Below, piece after piece: positions 1 through 11,048 of a DNA stretch of 64,000 nt. The stretch spans positions 114,018,001-114,082,000 of the forward strand of contig NC_073624.1 of assembly GCF_029407905.1 (NCBI RefSeq), given 5' to 3'. This DNA is from Bubalus kerabau (taxonomy: Eukaryota > Chordata > Mammalia > Artiodactyla > Bovidae). The notes beneath the pieces were generated by a model that was given only the letters and a program-made list of their open reading frames with translations, ran no database searches and was not told where the DNA came from. How positions within the stretch are numbered: the stretch's first letter is position 1; the number at the start of each line of letters is the position of its first letter. The translations under genes and the position numbers were made by a program.

Positions 1-171
1 ACTACACAAGGGAATAAAGGTAATATTTCTCAACTTGGAATTCATTGCTGTCTACAATCTGACCAGTCTGAAAATATTCTAATGACAATGGCCAATACTT
101 GCTGATCTGAGGTCTGAATGTGGCCTGGCTAAGTATTTCTCCTCCTTTACAATTTTATTATGTTTTTGCCT

Positions 172-471
172 CCTAGAACTGCTGCTGCTGCTGCTGCTGC
201 TAAATCACTTCAGTCGTGTCTGACTCTGTGCAACCCAATAGATGGCAGCCCACCAGGCTCCCCCGCCCCTGGGATTCCCCAGGCAAGAACACTGGAGTGG
301 GTTGCCATTTTCCTCTCCAATGCATGAAAGTGAAAAGTGAAAGGGAAGTCACTCAGTTGTGTCCGACTCTTAGCTACCCCATGGACTGCAGCCCACCAGG
401 CTCCTCCGTCCATGGGATTTTCCAGGCAAGAGTACTGGAGTGGGGTGCCATTGCCTTCTCCACCTAGAACT
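172..471 (-). mobile_element. BovA2 SINE, reverse orientation
   Basis: This is a dimeric BovA2 element at 181-462. The (GCT)n run at 181-200 is the reverse complement of the family's 3' (AGC)n tail, and the two related monomers are joined by the TGAAAGTGAAAAGTGAAAG linker. A perfect 9-bp target duplication, CCTAGAACT, flanks it (172-180 and 463-471), so the copy is a complete insertion. Open frames here on both strands are typical SINE artefacts and not genes. Confidence 0.93.
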
Positions 472-699
472 GTGGGATTAAGGAAAAAAAAAGTCTTCAG
501 AGTTTAGTTATTTCACCAAGATAAATCTTGGAGTTAAATTTTCCTAGAACATGATCTAAATATGTACTGATCTAGGTATTAATTGATTCCAGGAATTATT
601 CTTTTATCATGTCTTTGAAAGTCTTTAAGCATTTCTTTGAAAGTATTTTCTGTATTTACATCATCACCTATATTGACCAAGACAACTTGAACCTCTCTC

Positions 700-1195
700 T
701 CAGGTTGACTAAACTTTAGACTGGCTTTATCCTGCCTCTGACCTCTGTCTCACCTGCCTTACAAAATCCAGATGGCCTAGCCATAGAGGCCTCTCTCCTC
801 CAATTACTGAGGGCATTTCCTTTAGAAAACATATTATAAATTTTTTCTCTATTCCTTTGTGATTTAACTCTTTTTAGAAGTTTCTTGCTGATTTTATAAC
901 TCAAAGACCTGGGAGTCATCTCTTCAAAAGGTAATAAACAAGGGAGACAGCATCGCTCTGTCTCAGTTTCTGTGAGAGAGGAGGAGCTTAACTTGCCTCA
1001 CTCCAATTATGAGACTATCTTGTGATGATGGTATGATAAAATGGTCTGTGGTCCCCCAAACTCACTCTCTCACCCCTTCTATCAGCCAAGTTCAGCTTAG
1101 ACTGCATTTCCCTCTTTTCCCCTATTACAGTAGCTCTGAATAAAGTCCTCTTCACGTATTTAACTTTGTATCACACATTTTTTGCATTGCCAATA
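700..1195 (+). mobile_element. Possible degenerate LTR (family not identified)
   Basis: This stretch resembles the end of a retroviral LTR. It has a C/T-rich body, an AATAAA signal near 1138 and then a T-rich segment. I see no clear TG...CA ends, target duplication or family match. It could equally be unique DNA. The flanks 472-699 and 1196-1922 show nothing I can identify. Confidence 0.25.
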
Positions 1196-1922
1196 TCTCT
1201 TTTCCCTATCCCTCAGTGTATTCATATATTCCTCACGCCTGCCTGGCAAGCTAGAGTGAACACTAAAAAGATTTGTTCTTTTTTAGTATGATTTTGAAGT
1301 TATCTATTTTAATTTAAATGTTCATTCTGCTAGCTCCTTTTCCACTTGATAATTTGGTATTTTGCATCTTACCCTTTGATGTCTTTAACCTGAAAGGGTA
1401 AAGCAATTCTTTTCCTATAATTCTAAAATGTGTTTAAGTGAATGCATTTACCTAAAATTGCAGTATGTCTTTACATAAAACATGGATATCTCCTTTCATT
1501 TTGGTGAAGAACTTTCACATTAACTTCACATGGCCTTTACTTTTAATTTTGCTATTAGAAATATTCCCACTGAGGTTCATAATTGTCCCTAAATGTACAG
1601 AGATTCCCTTTTTTCTTTCCTACCTCTTATCATGGTATCACTTCAATATTTTAAATTAAAGGCTTCAATGTTATTGCATTATTTCCCTCCTCCAATTAAT
1701 AGGCTTATTCAGCTTTTGGGAGCGGTGGATACTAAAGGAGACAGGGCAGCAGGCAGCTAACTTCTTTCAACTTTTCCTACAGATTTATTGAATTTCATTT
1801 CCCATTGGTATCATGGCCATTTAAGTGTATGTCAGGATGAGATCTTCCTTTCTAGGCTTTTGGGAGTGAATACCATCTTGGAAAAAGTTCTATCTAATGT
1901 GATTTTCTATGGCTCATAGAAT

Positions 1923-1926
1923 TTTC

Positions 1927-1957
<31 letters not shown>

Positions 1958-2320
1958 TATTTTATTTTTAAACTTTACATAACTGTATTAGATTTGCCAA
2001 ATATCAAAATGAATCCGCCACAGGTATACATGTGTTCCCCATCCTGAACCCTCCTCCCTCCTCCCTCCCCATTCCATCCCTCTGGGTCGTCCCAGTGCAC
2101 CAGCCCCAAGCATCCAGTATCGTGCATCGAACCTGGACTGGCAACTCATTTCATACATGATATTTACATGTTTCAATGCCATTCTCCCAAATCTTCCCAC
2201 CCTCTCCCTCTCCCACAGAGTCCATAAGACTGTTCTATACATCACTGTCTCTTTTGCTGTCTCGTACACAGGGTTATTGTTACCATCTTTCTAAATTCCA
2301 TATATATGCGTTAGTATATT
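1923..2320 (-). mobile_element. L1 3' end (bovine type), reverse orientation
   Basis: A poly(T) run (about 1926-1951) followed by the reverse complement of a bovine-type L1 3' UTR. Read on the minus strand it shows the GGCGGATTCATTTTGATAT block just before the A-rich tail. The same 3' end recurs near 49170 on the plus strand, and a related one occurs at 57020. The copy is 5'-truncated to about 400 bp and carries no ORF2 sequence. Confidence 0.85.
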
Positions 2321-2508
2321 GAATCTTTAACACAGAATGTCTTTGTTGACCCAAAATGTCTTCACAATGTCATTTCCTTGTTTATCCTTTGACTCAACTA
2401 TAATTACAATCTCTCCTTTTCCTTTAAATGAAATTCCTGGTTATCTTTTGTCTTGCTTACTCTGCTTCTCATTCTACAGAATGAGAGTGAATCCATAAAT
2501 ATATCCCA

Positions 2509-2846
2509 CTATTAACCTCCAAAAGTGAAAGTCAGTCGTGTCTGACTCTTTGTGACCACATGGACTATACAGTCCATGGAATTCTCCAGGCCAGCATACT
2601 GGATGGATAGCCTTTCCCTTCTCCAGGGGATCTTTCCCACCAACCCAGGGATCAAACCCTGGTCTCCCATATTGCAGGTGGATTCTTTACCAGCTGAGCC
2701 ACCAGGGAAGCCCAAGAATACTGGAGTGGGCACCCTATCCATTCTCCAGCAGATCTTCCCGACCCAGGAATTGAACTGGGGTCTCCTGCATTGCAGGCAG
2801 ATTCTTTACCAGCTGAGCCACCAGGGAAGTCCCTATTAACCTCCAA
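2509..2846 (-). mobile_element. Bov-tA SINE with duplicated tRNA-like head, reverse orientation
   Basis: The body lies at 2523-2832 and the right end reads CCACCAGGGAAGTCCC, the reverse of the tRNA-Glu-derived SINE start. Two tRNA-like heads are present in tandem (about 2625-2715 and 2750-2832). A perfect 14-bp target duplication, CTATTAACCTCCAA, flanks it (2509-2522 and 2833-2846), so the two-headed form inserted as one unit. Confidence 0.9.
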
Positions 2847-3285
2847 GCAAGAATATTTAGTGGCATTATTCAGAATGTTCCCATCCACCATCTAAACCCC
2901 TTATCATCCTTAGGATTATAGGTAATACTTATTGCAGTGTAGAGTACTTCATCTAAACTGCATGTTATACAGCAGACAACCTATGCAATTTGAAGTATAG
3001 CTTTACTGCCACTATTTAGTTTTGGTATACATATGCAGTGTACATCCAATTTGAGGCTGTTTTTCTTCTTTGAAAGAGATTAATGCATTGTAGACGTTGC
3101 CAACTTTCTTGCAAGTCTTCCCAGATTAGCATTAAAATAACACTCAAATTTGCTCTGTGCAGCAAACACAACATTTGATCAATTCATGAGACATGATTAG
3201 CACCCATTTGCCTAATCTCTTTTAATAATTTGACAGGTGATACCCCTCTAACAAGTCTCTCTGCTTCAGCTCTTATTCCCCTGTT
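2847..3285. other. Unassigned AT-rich sequence
   Basis: I see no gene, repeat family or notable structure in this stretch. Confidence 0.5.
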
Positions 3286-3545
3286 CAGTTTATTTTCAGC
3301 AGAGCAGCCAAAATTCTTCTGCTAAAATGAAAGGCACATCATATCGTTCCCCCACTCAAAATCCTCCAGTAGTTTATATTTCATGATAAAGTCTCAAGGT
3401 TCCTATTATGAAATATAAGCACCTTCATGGCCCAAGTTCCCTTTATGTCTCTAACCTCATCTACACTTTCTCCCTAGTTCACACGAGTTGACAGTAGAGG
3501 CCCCCAATACTCCCCCCTCAAGCCATTTGCTTTGCCTCTTCCCCA
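3286..3545 (+). mobile_element. L2 LINE fragment
   Basis: The text matches the 3' region of the ancient L2 element: an 'AGCAGCCAAAATTCTTCTGC' block, then 'CACTCAAAATCCTCCAGTAG', then the Pro/Ser-rich segment ending 'CATTTGCTTTGCCTCTTCC'. Divergence is high, as expected of a pre-placental repeat. The edges are approximate. Confidence 0.65.
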
Positions 3546-3575
3546 GTTTAGTCCCTTTAGACTAAGAGTCAGCTT

Positions 3576-3755
3576 CTCAGACTTTTTGTTAACAGTATGC
3601 ATTTTATATCTTAGCCCAATCTGTTTTTATTTATTTAACTTTTTGGCCACGTGGCATGTGGGATCTTAGTTCCCGACCAGAGATTGACCCTGTGACCCCC
3701 ACAGTGCAAGTGCAGAGTCTTAACCAACAGACTCCCAGGGAAGTCCCTCAGACTT
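3576..3755 (-). mobile_element. CHR-type tRNA-Glu SINE, reverse orientation
   Basis: Recognisable by TTTTTGGCCACGTGGCATG, 'GGGATCTTAGTTCCCGACC' and the end 'CCCAGGGAAGTCCC', the reverse of a cetartiodactyl CHR SINE. A 9-bp repeat CTCAGACTT at 3576-3584 and 3747-3755 may be its target duplication, which would place the A/T-rich tail at 3585-3625. Confidence 0.75.
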
Positions 3756-3801
3756 CCATGGCCACCCTGTACTGTCTAACCTTCTTTCCTGTCTCTCATC
3801 T

Positions 3802-4104
3802 CCCTTGGCACTTGCTGCTGCTACTGCTGCTAAGTCACTTCAGTCGTGTCCGACTCTGTGCCACCCCAGAGACGGCAGCCCACCAGGCTCCCCCATCCCT
3901 GGGATTCTCCAGGCAAGAACACTGGAGTGGGTTGCCATTTCCTTCTCCAATGCATGAAAGTGAAAAGTGAAAGTGAAGTCACTCAGTCGTGTCCAACTCT
4001 TCACAACCTCACGGATTGCAGCCCACCAGGCTCCTTCACCCATGGGATTTTCCAGGCAAGAGTACTGGAGTGGGGTGCCATTGCCTTTTCCACCCTTGGC
4101 ACTT
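3802..4104 (-). mobile_element. BovA2 SINE, reverse orientation
   Basis: Body 3814-4092, with the GCTGCTGCTACTGCTGC end on the left and both monomers complete. A perfect 12-bp target duplication, CCCTTGGCACTT, lies at 3802-3813 and 4093-4104. Confidence 0.93.
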
Positions 4105-4229
4105 ACAGTCTATTTATTTATCTTGCTTATCATGTTATCTTCCCATGAAACTCTAAGTTCCACATGGGCGAGGCTCTTGTCTGACTTGTTCATGTCACAT
4201 CCCCAGGGCTCAGAGCAGACTGTGGCTGC

Positions 4230-4590
4230 TGCGAGTGGAATGTTTATGTTCCCCCAAATTCATATGTTGTGTCTCTAACCCATATTGATTGTGGTTTTAG
4301 GAAGTGGAACCTTTAGGCTGTAATTAGGTTTCAATTAGGTCATGAGAGAGGAACCCAAGAGGAGGCTCAGTATTATAAGAAGGGAAGAGACACCCCAGAG
4401 CTTCTTCCTTCTGCCATGTGAGCAAGAAGGCAGTCATCTGAAAATCAGAAAAAGGGCTCTTGCCAGACACAAACATGCTGCTGTCCTGATCTCAGACTTC
4501 TAGCTTCCAGAACTGTGAGAAAATAAGTATCTGTAATTTAAGCCACACACACTATGGTATTTAGTTATGGGAGCCCAAGCTCACTAAATT
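4230..4590 (+). mobile_element. MLT1-type MaLR LTR
   Basis: The stretch runs from 'AATGTTTATGTTCCCCC' through 'AATTAGGTCATGAGAG' and 'TTCTGCCATGTGAG' to 'TTTAGTTATGGGAGCCCAAG', the order found in MLT1 LTRs. It carries an AGAAAATAAG poly(A)-signal remnant. No internal retroviral sequence is seen, so it is a solo LTR. Confidence 0.8.
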
Positions 4591-4814
4591 ACTGGCCCAT
4601 AACTAATAATTAAGAGTTGAATGAGTATATGAATAGATCAGGGTCTAGAAAGAAAGGACCCTGATGGCTTGGGTCTGGGGACCTTCTTTCCAGACAGGAG
4701 AATTCAGCTGCCACAGATCAAGATGATCCATGCTATCCAAATTGGTGGTAAAAATAAAATCAGTAATCTAGAAATATTATTGACAGTGTTCAGTGTAGCA
4801 TATATCTCATAGAA

Positions 4815-4964
4815 ATACTCTAGTGTACTGATTTTAAGGGCAGTTTGCAGAGCTGGAATGCCTGGGTTGAATCTTCAGCTTGGCCACTTATAAATAACTT
4901 GTGCAAGTTACCTAATCTCTTGTAAGTAATTTGCAAAATGGATAGAGAAGTAATACCTGCCTCA
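4815..4964 (+). mobile_element. MIR SINE, left part (interrupted by L1)
   Basis: The core reads 'GAATGCCTGGGTTGAATC', 'GCCACTTATAAATAACTTG', 'CAAGTTACCTAATCTCT' and 'AATACCTGCCTCA', the order of an MIR. The rest of the MIR resumes at 6179, on the far side of an inserted L1. Confidence 0.8.
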
Positions 4965-6178
4965 CAAAACACCCTCTGACATAAGTTGTACCAATGTTTT
5001 CTCAGGTCAGTCTCCAAAGACAATATAAATAAAGATGACAATAAATAAATGGGACCTAATCAAACTTAGAAAGCGGTTGCACAGCAAATGAAACCATAAA
5101 CAAAAAGACAATTTGTGGACTGGAAGAAAATATTGGCAAATGACACAACAAGGGCTTAATCTCCAAAATATACAAACAGCTCAAATAATTCAATAACAAC
5201 AACAAAAAATCCAATTAAAAACTGTATAGAAGACCTGAATAGACGATTCTTCAAAGAAGATATACAGATGGCCAACAGGCATATGAAAAGATGCTCATCA
5301 TCACTAATTATTAGAGAAATGCAAGTCAAAACTGCAATGAGGCATCACCTTACACAAGTCAGAATGGCCATCACTAAAAATTCTATAAATAATAAATGCT
5401 GGAAAGGATATGGAGAAAAGGCAACACTCCTGCACTGTTGGTAGGTATGCACAATGGTGCAGCTGCTATGAAAACGGTATGGAGGTTTCTCCAGAAACTA
5501 AAACTAGAGTTGGCATGGAATCTAGCAATCCCACGCCTGGGTATATACCCAGACAAAGCTTTAATTCAAAAAGATACACACACCCCTGTGTTCATAGCAG
5601 CACTAATTAGCCAAAACATGGAAACAACCTACATGTCCATCAACAGATGAATGGATAAAGATGATATGGTGTATATATACACACACGGCAACATGCATGA
5701 ACCTAGAAGATATCATTCTAAGTGAGGTTAGTCAGAAAGAGAAAGGCAAATACTACAGGGTATCATTTATATATGGAATCTAATATATGACATAAATGAA
5801 CATGTCTATGAGACAGAAAAAGACTCATAGACCTAGACAACAGACTTACTGTTGCCAAAGGGGAGGAGTATGTGGAAGGGAAGGACTGAGAATTTGGGAT
5901 TAGTAGATACAAATTATCATGTATAGGATGGATAAATAACAAGGTCCTACTATTTGATATCCTATAATAGACCTAATGGAAAAGAGACTTCCCTCGTGGC
6001 TCAGATGGTAAAGTGTCTGTCTACAATGTGGGAGACCCGGGTTGTAATGGAAAAGAATATGAAAAGTAATATGCATAATATATATTTATAATTAAATCAC
6101 TTTGCTGTACAGCAGAAATTAACAAAACACTGCAAATCAACTGTACTTTAGTAAAAAATAATAATAATACCTGCCTCA
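4951..6178 (+). mobile_element. 5'-truncated L1 inside an MIR
   Basis: The element body is 4965-6164. It holds the last part of L1 ORF2 (for example 'GGGACCTAATCAAACTTAG', 'GGAAAGGATATGGAGAAAAG', 'GAACTCCTGCACTGTTGG'-like text) and a 3' UTR ending 'CAACTGTACTTTAGTAAAAA'. A perfect 14-bp target duplication, TAATACCTGCCTCA, lies at 4951-4964 and 6165-6178 and is MIR sequence. The ORF2 frame is broken by stops, so it is a dead copy. A short tRNA-like SINE head lies inside it at 5986-6044. Confidence 0.9.
5974..6056 (+). mobile_element. 59-bp SINE head nested in L1
   Basis: Positions 5986-6044 match only the tRNA-Glu-derived head of Bov-tA (starts GACTTCCCTCGTGGCTCAG, ends GACCCGGGTT). The 3' half and tail of the SINE are missing. 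A perfect 12-bp repeat, TAATGGAAAAGA, flanks it (5974-5985 and 6045-6056), so it appears to be a genuine short insertion and not a leftover of deletion. Confidence 0.75.
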
Positions 6179-6240
6179 GAGAATTATGAAGATTACAAAA
6201 CTTCATGTATGGGAGTATTTAAATTTAGGCTACATATTTA
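6179..6240 (+). mobile_element. MIR SINE, right part
   Basis: Continues the MIR of 4815-4964 after the L1 insertion ('GAATTATGAAGATTAC' matching the MIR segment after 'CTACCTCA'). Confidence 0.6.
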
Positions 6241-6535
6241 CTGTCCAGTAGATATTGGATCATGTTTACTGCTGTGAAGTTGCTCAGTTTTATTGTAGAA
6301 TTCACAACTAAGATATGTCTCTAAGCAAAATGGCTACCATTTTCAAAGCCCCCTAGCTTTATATCCCATTTTCTGATGACCAAATTTGTACATAATGGCA
6401 AAACTCATTCTTTAAAAGGAAGGGAATATCGCATTTTAACCTTCAAAATTTAAAGGCCATTGTTTCTTCCTGATACTCTCAAATCTCTCAAAGGTCACAA
6501 CTGCCTATATCTAAAACCAGATGAAATCTGAGACT

Positions 6536-8110
6536 TGGATCAGATCAGATCAGTCACTCAGTCGTGTCCGAATCTTTGCGACTCCATGAATCACAGCATG
6601 CCAGGCCTCCCTGTCCATCACCAACTCCCGGAGTTCACTCAGACTCACGTCCATCGAGTCAGTGATGCCATCCAGCCATCTCATCCTCTGTCGTCCCCTT
6701 CTCCTCCTGCCCCCAATCCCTCCCAGCAGCAGAGTCTTTCCCAACGAGTCAACTCTTCGCATGAAGTGGCCAAAGTACTGCAGTCTCAGCTTTAGCATCA
6801 TTCCTTCCAAAGAAATCCCAGGGCTGATCTCCTTCACAATGGACTGGTTGGATCTCCTTGCAGTCCAAGGGACTCTCAAGAGTCTTCTCCAACACCACAG
6901 TTCAAAAGCATCAATTCTTCGGCGCTCATCCTTCTTCACAGTCCAACTCTCACATCCATACATGACCACAGGAAAAACCACAGCCTTGACTAGACGAACC
7001 TTTGTTGGCAAAGTAATGTCTCTGCTTTTGAATATGCTATCTAGGTTGGTCATAACTTTCCTTCCAAGGAGTAAGCGTCTTTTAATTTCATGGCTGCACT
7101 CACCATCTGCAGTGATTTTGGAGCCCAGAAAAATAAAGTGTTTTTTTCGGACACTGTTTCCACTGTTTCCCCATCTATTTCCCAAGAAGTGGTGGGACTG
7201 GATGCCATGATCTTCGTTTTCTGAATGTTGAGCTTTAACCCAACTTTTTCACTCTCCACTTTCACTTTCATCAAGAGGCTTTTGAGTTCCTCTTCACTTT
7301 CTGCCATAAGGGTGGTGTCATCTGCATATCTGAGGTTATTGATATTTCTCCCAGCAATCTTGATTCCAGTTTGTGTTTCTTCCAGTCCAGCATTTCTCAT
7401 GATGTACTCTGCATATAAGTTAAATAAACAGGGTTACAATATACAGCCTTGATGAACTCCTTTTCCTATTTGGAACCAGTCTGTTGTTCCATGTCCAGTT
7501 CTAACTGTTGCTTCCTGACCTGCATACAAATTTCTCAAGAGACAGATCAGGTGTTCTGGTATTCCCATCTCTTTCAGAATTTTCCACAGTTTATTGTGAT
7601 CCACACAAAGGCTTTGGCATAGTCAATAAATCAGAAATAGATGTTTTTCTGGAACTCTCTTGCTTTTTCCATGATCCAGCGGATGTTGGCAACTTGATGT
7701 CTGGTTCCTCTGCCTTTTCTAAAATCAGCTTGAACATCAGAAAGTTCATAATTCACGTATTGCTGAAACCTGATTTGGAGAATTGTGAGCGTTACTTTAC
7801 TAGCGTGTGAGATGAGTGCAATTGTGCGGCAGTTTAAGCATTCTTTGGAATTGCCTTTCTTTGGGATTGGAATGAAAACTGACCTTTTCCAGTCGTGTGG
7901 CCACTGCTGAGTTTTCCAAATTTGCTGGCATATTGAGTGCAGCACTTTCACAGCATCATCTTTCAGGATTTGGAATAGCTCAACTGGAATTCCATCACCT
8001 CCACTAGCTTTGTTCGTAGTGATGCTTTCTAAGGCCCATTTGACTTCACATTCCAGGATGTCTGGCTCTAGGTCAGTGATCACACCATTGTGATTATCTG
8101 GGTCGTGAAG
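6536..8110 (-). mobile_element. BovB (RTE) LINE, 5'-truncated, reverse orientation
   Basis: The plus strand starts with CAGATCAGATCAGTCACTCA, the reverse of the BovB 3' end, and runs to the start of the reverse-transcriptase domain near 8100. On the minus strand the RT domain is read in three frame pieces (about 8083-7631, 7400-7050 and 7185-6550). They include a KASGGDGIPVELF motif, an intact YADDTT active-site box near 7320 and a C-terminal segment with FGHFMRRVDSL. Frameshifts and a loss of sequence between the pieces kill the frame. The endonuclease half is missing. Confidence 0.92.
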
Positions 8111-9252
8111 GACTTCCTTATAATAAAATTATTCCTTTTTCTTCCCTTTGTGATGAGCAACAAGTACAATCACACAATCAGAATATTAAAACTATCAAAG
8201 GAATAGAGTTCATATAGGTCACACTCATTTCTCTGATGAGCAAATTGAAGTTTCAGTAGATGTTTCATAATGGATGCTTAACATATAACTCTTAGGGTTT
8301 AATCTAAATCCTATTACATTAAGAAGAAATAACTCAGAGAAGAAAACTTTCTACTTGCTTAGACCAAAACTCAAATGGTTTCAGCATGAGTAGGCTTAAA
8401 ATTTCAATATATACAATAGTACTTAAATGCTAGAGAATACTCAAACATTTGTGAATAGGACAACTGGATAAATATATCTTGAACACATGTGTTTTAAATG
8501 AAGCCTGATGTGTCTATGCATAAACACAGTTGCATTTAACATCACAAGAACCGTACATCACTTTCACAAATTAACTTTCTGCCTTTACATGAAAATCATG
8601 ACCCTAAATAAAAAAGTAGCCTATGATTTTTATATTAAGAGTATTTGATAAATAAAAATAATTTTCAAACATCTGTATCTCCATGCATGTAAGCAATTTA
8701 CCATTATGATCTCTATGATTTCAGTTTTACCTAACTAAAATGAACCATCTAAAGAAAATGCATGTAATTAATTAACTGAAGAGAAGTTATTTTTGGTATC
8801 TTTTTTGGCACTGATTACTCATTAGTCACACTGAGGACTTACTATCCACAACTGACATAACTGAATCTAACAACAACTATTCTGCTCTTTACCTATGCAA
8901 AAACTTTGCTCCAAATTTTAGGCTGCTGTTTCTCTCACTTTCTTTCTTTCTCTACCCATGATTCCTCCGCTTGTAGAAATTGATATGCATAGCGTGACAG
9001 TGCCTTTAGCCAACACACTACTCATATCAAAAGGAAATTGCTCTTATTCTTATGAATGTTTGGCAAAAATACCTGCTAGGAAAGATTTCCTTTTATTGGG
9101 ATGCCTGAATTCTAAGCAGTAAACAGCAGTCACTGAATTATTTTTAAAATAGCATCACTTAAACATTTCTAATTCTTTAGAAGACCTTGGGAATACTATA
9201 AGGCTGATTTTTCAGGCCAGAGATTTATGTATTCATTTTCTAATTTGCAGGT
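8111..9252. other. Unassigned AT-rich sequence
   Basis: No gene, RNA gene or repeat family could be recognised in this stretch. Confidence 0.5.
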
Positions 9253-9468
9253 ATCATTTGTTAGTGTGTGCATGTTCAGTCATGTTTGACTCTTTTGTGA
9301 CCCCATGCACTGTAGACTGCCAAGATCCTCTGTTCATTGGATTTCCCCAGCAAGAATACTGGAATGGGTTGCCATTTCCTCCTTCAGGGGATCTTCCATA
9401 CCTGGGAAATCAAACCTGGGTCTCCTGCATTGTAGGTGGATTCTTTACCACTGAGCCACCATCATTTG
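9253..9468 (-). mobile_element. Bov-tA SINE, reverse orientation
   Basis: Body 9261-9460, ending CACTGAGCCACC at the tRNA-head side. An 8-bp target duplication, ATCATTTG, lies at 9253-9260 and 9461-9468. Several CpG-decay changes are visible. Confidence 0.87.
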
Positions 9469-9948
9469 CTCTAAAACCCAAATTAATATTCAGTAGCTCC
9501 TCATCCAAACACTATCGCATTTGCAAATGTCTATGTAATATTGATGAGGCTAAAACCAGTGGGTTGGTTTTTTAAGAAACAGTCATATTTTATATCAAGT
9601 AGCTGTTTAAGTATATTTTTATATGCAGTAATAACACTTAACGCATCATCCTCAATTGAATCCCACTTCCCAAGCATCAACTTCTTCCTAGATTGGCTGA
9701 GTGCATGAGGTCTATTGAGCCATTAGCTTTTACTGAGGTGTAGAGGAGCATCAGTCCCTACATAATAGAGAATTAACTCTTGCCCTGTAGCAAAGCTTTT
9801 TCCTGGTTTCTCTTCACAATGGGATTCCTTTAACCATGCCTTGTTCTAATGAAACCAGAGTAAAGTGGCAGTCAGAAGAAGAAAATGAAATCTATTGAAA
9901 TGAAATCATCACATGAGTCTGGCTTTAGCTTCTCACAATAGGATGATC
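9469..9948. other. Unassigned sequence
   Basis: I see no recognisable feature here. Confidence 0.45.
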
Positions 9949-10065
9949 TGAGGTGATTAACCTTCAATGACAGACTTCCTCTGGGGGCGTCCATGGAAAC
10001 TCCTCTAGTATTAAAGTACACATGTCCTAAAATGGAAGTAATAGCTGTCATTCATGAAAAGATTT

Positions 10066-10180
10066 TTTAAATGCTCTGGCTACCCACTCTAGGATTCTTG
10101 TCTGGAGAATTCCATGAACAGAGGAGCCTGGCAGGCTACAGTCCATGGGGTCACAAAGAGTTGGACAGGGTTGAGCGACT
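10066..10180 (+). mobile_element. Bov-tA SINE, 3' part
   Basis: Matches the second half of Bov-tA on the plus strand ('GTCTGGAGAATTCCATGAAC' through 'GAGGAGCCTGGCAGGCTACA' to 'TTGAGCGACTAAC'). The tRNA head is absent. Confidence 0.8.
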
Positions 10181-10214
10181 AACAGAAAGGTGTAATATAT
10201 GAAACATGAATCTT

Positions 10215-10434
10215 GAAAGTAAAGTAAAAGTGTTAGTCTCTCAGTAGTGCCTGACTCTTTGTGAGCCCATGGACTGTAGCCCACCAGGCTCATCTGCCCA
10301 TGGAATTCTCCAGGCAAGTATACTGGAGTGGGTAGCCATTCCATTCTCCAAGGGATCTTCCCAACCAAGGGTCTGAGCCCAGGTCTCCCACATTGCAGGC
10401 AGATTCTTAACCATCTAAGCCACCAGAGAAACCC
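10215..10434 (-). mobile_element. Bov-tA SINE, reverse orientation
   Basis: A nearly complete copy, with 'AAAGTGTTAGTCTCTCAGTA' at its 3' side and 'CTAAGCCACCAGAGAAACCC' at the tRNA-head side. It lies head-on to the partial copy at 10066-10180, with about 35 bp between them. Confidence 0.85.
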
Positions 10435-10551
10435 TGACATGATTAATCTTCAATAATACACCTCCCTCTGGAGGTCCATGGAAATTCCTCTGAGTACTAA
10501 AGCACACATGTTCTAAAATGGAAGTAACAGCTGACATTTATGAAAAGGTTT

Positions 10552-10895
10552 TCTCAATATTACCTAAGAAGATGTAGTATCTGATACCAGTAAGGAGACT
10601 TCTACTACAAGGTAAGTGGCAAAGGATTTGAAAGACCTTTTTCTCTCACACAATAAAAATAAGAAAAAAAAAATGAGATGAAATAAAAACCATAGTTCTC
10701 TGTGGAATTAGGAAAAAGCATTTGCAAAGAAACCTTGATAAACTGAATTCCAGGGAATAATCAGCCTTCATAGTTGAACAGAGTATGATGTATCTTCTAC
10801 AGAGTTTCTAGAAATATGTATAGATGAGAACAGAATTCTAAAACCTGTGATCCAATTTCCACTTTAAAAAGCTAGACAACAACAAAAAAGAACAA
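10552..10895. other. Unassigned AT-rich sequence
   Basis: No feature recognised. Confidence 0.45.
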
Positions 10896-11048
10896 ACTAA
10901 ACTGGTTGAATGGCATCACCAACTCAATGGACATGAGTTTGGGTAGACTCTGGGAGTTGGTGATGGACAGGGAGTCCTGGCATGCTGCAGTCCATGGGGT
11001 CGTAAAGAATCGGATGTGACTGAGCGACTAAACTGAACTGAAACTGAA
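10896..11048 (+). mobile_element. BovB 3' end fragment
   Basis: Holds the last ~140 bp of BovB ('GGCATCACCAACTCAATGG', 'GGGAGTTGGTGATGGACAGG', 'GAGCGACTAAACTGAACTG'). It is strongly 5'-truncated. An (AAC)n/A-rich run follows at 11072-11104. Confidence 0.85.

Larger units (their letters stand above)
9949..10551. repeat. Diverged direct duplication around two Bov-tA SINEs
   Basis: About 115 bp at 9949-10065 is repeated at 10435-10551 in the same orientation. Shared blocks include 'TCCTAAAATGGAAGTAA' / 'TTCTAAAATGGAAGTAA' and 'TGAAAAG', spaced 486 bp apart and about 80% identical by eye. The sequence is not one of the SINE families nearby. Confidence 0.7.

Noticed and set aside
210..413. Open frames of 60-130 codons repeatedly giving peptides like GGAWWAAVHGVAKSRTQLSDF and its antisense SDSVQPHRRQPTRLP
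   Set aside because: They recur at every BovA2, Bov-tA and BovB tail in the window and are translations of repeat DNA, not genes.
6662..7210. 182-codon plus-strand frame
   Set aside because: Antisense of the BovB reverse-transcriptase C-terminal region. The same antisense peptide recurs at 18873, 33525, 47935 and 60594.
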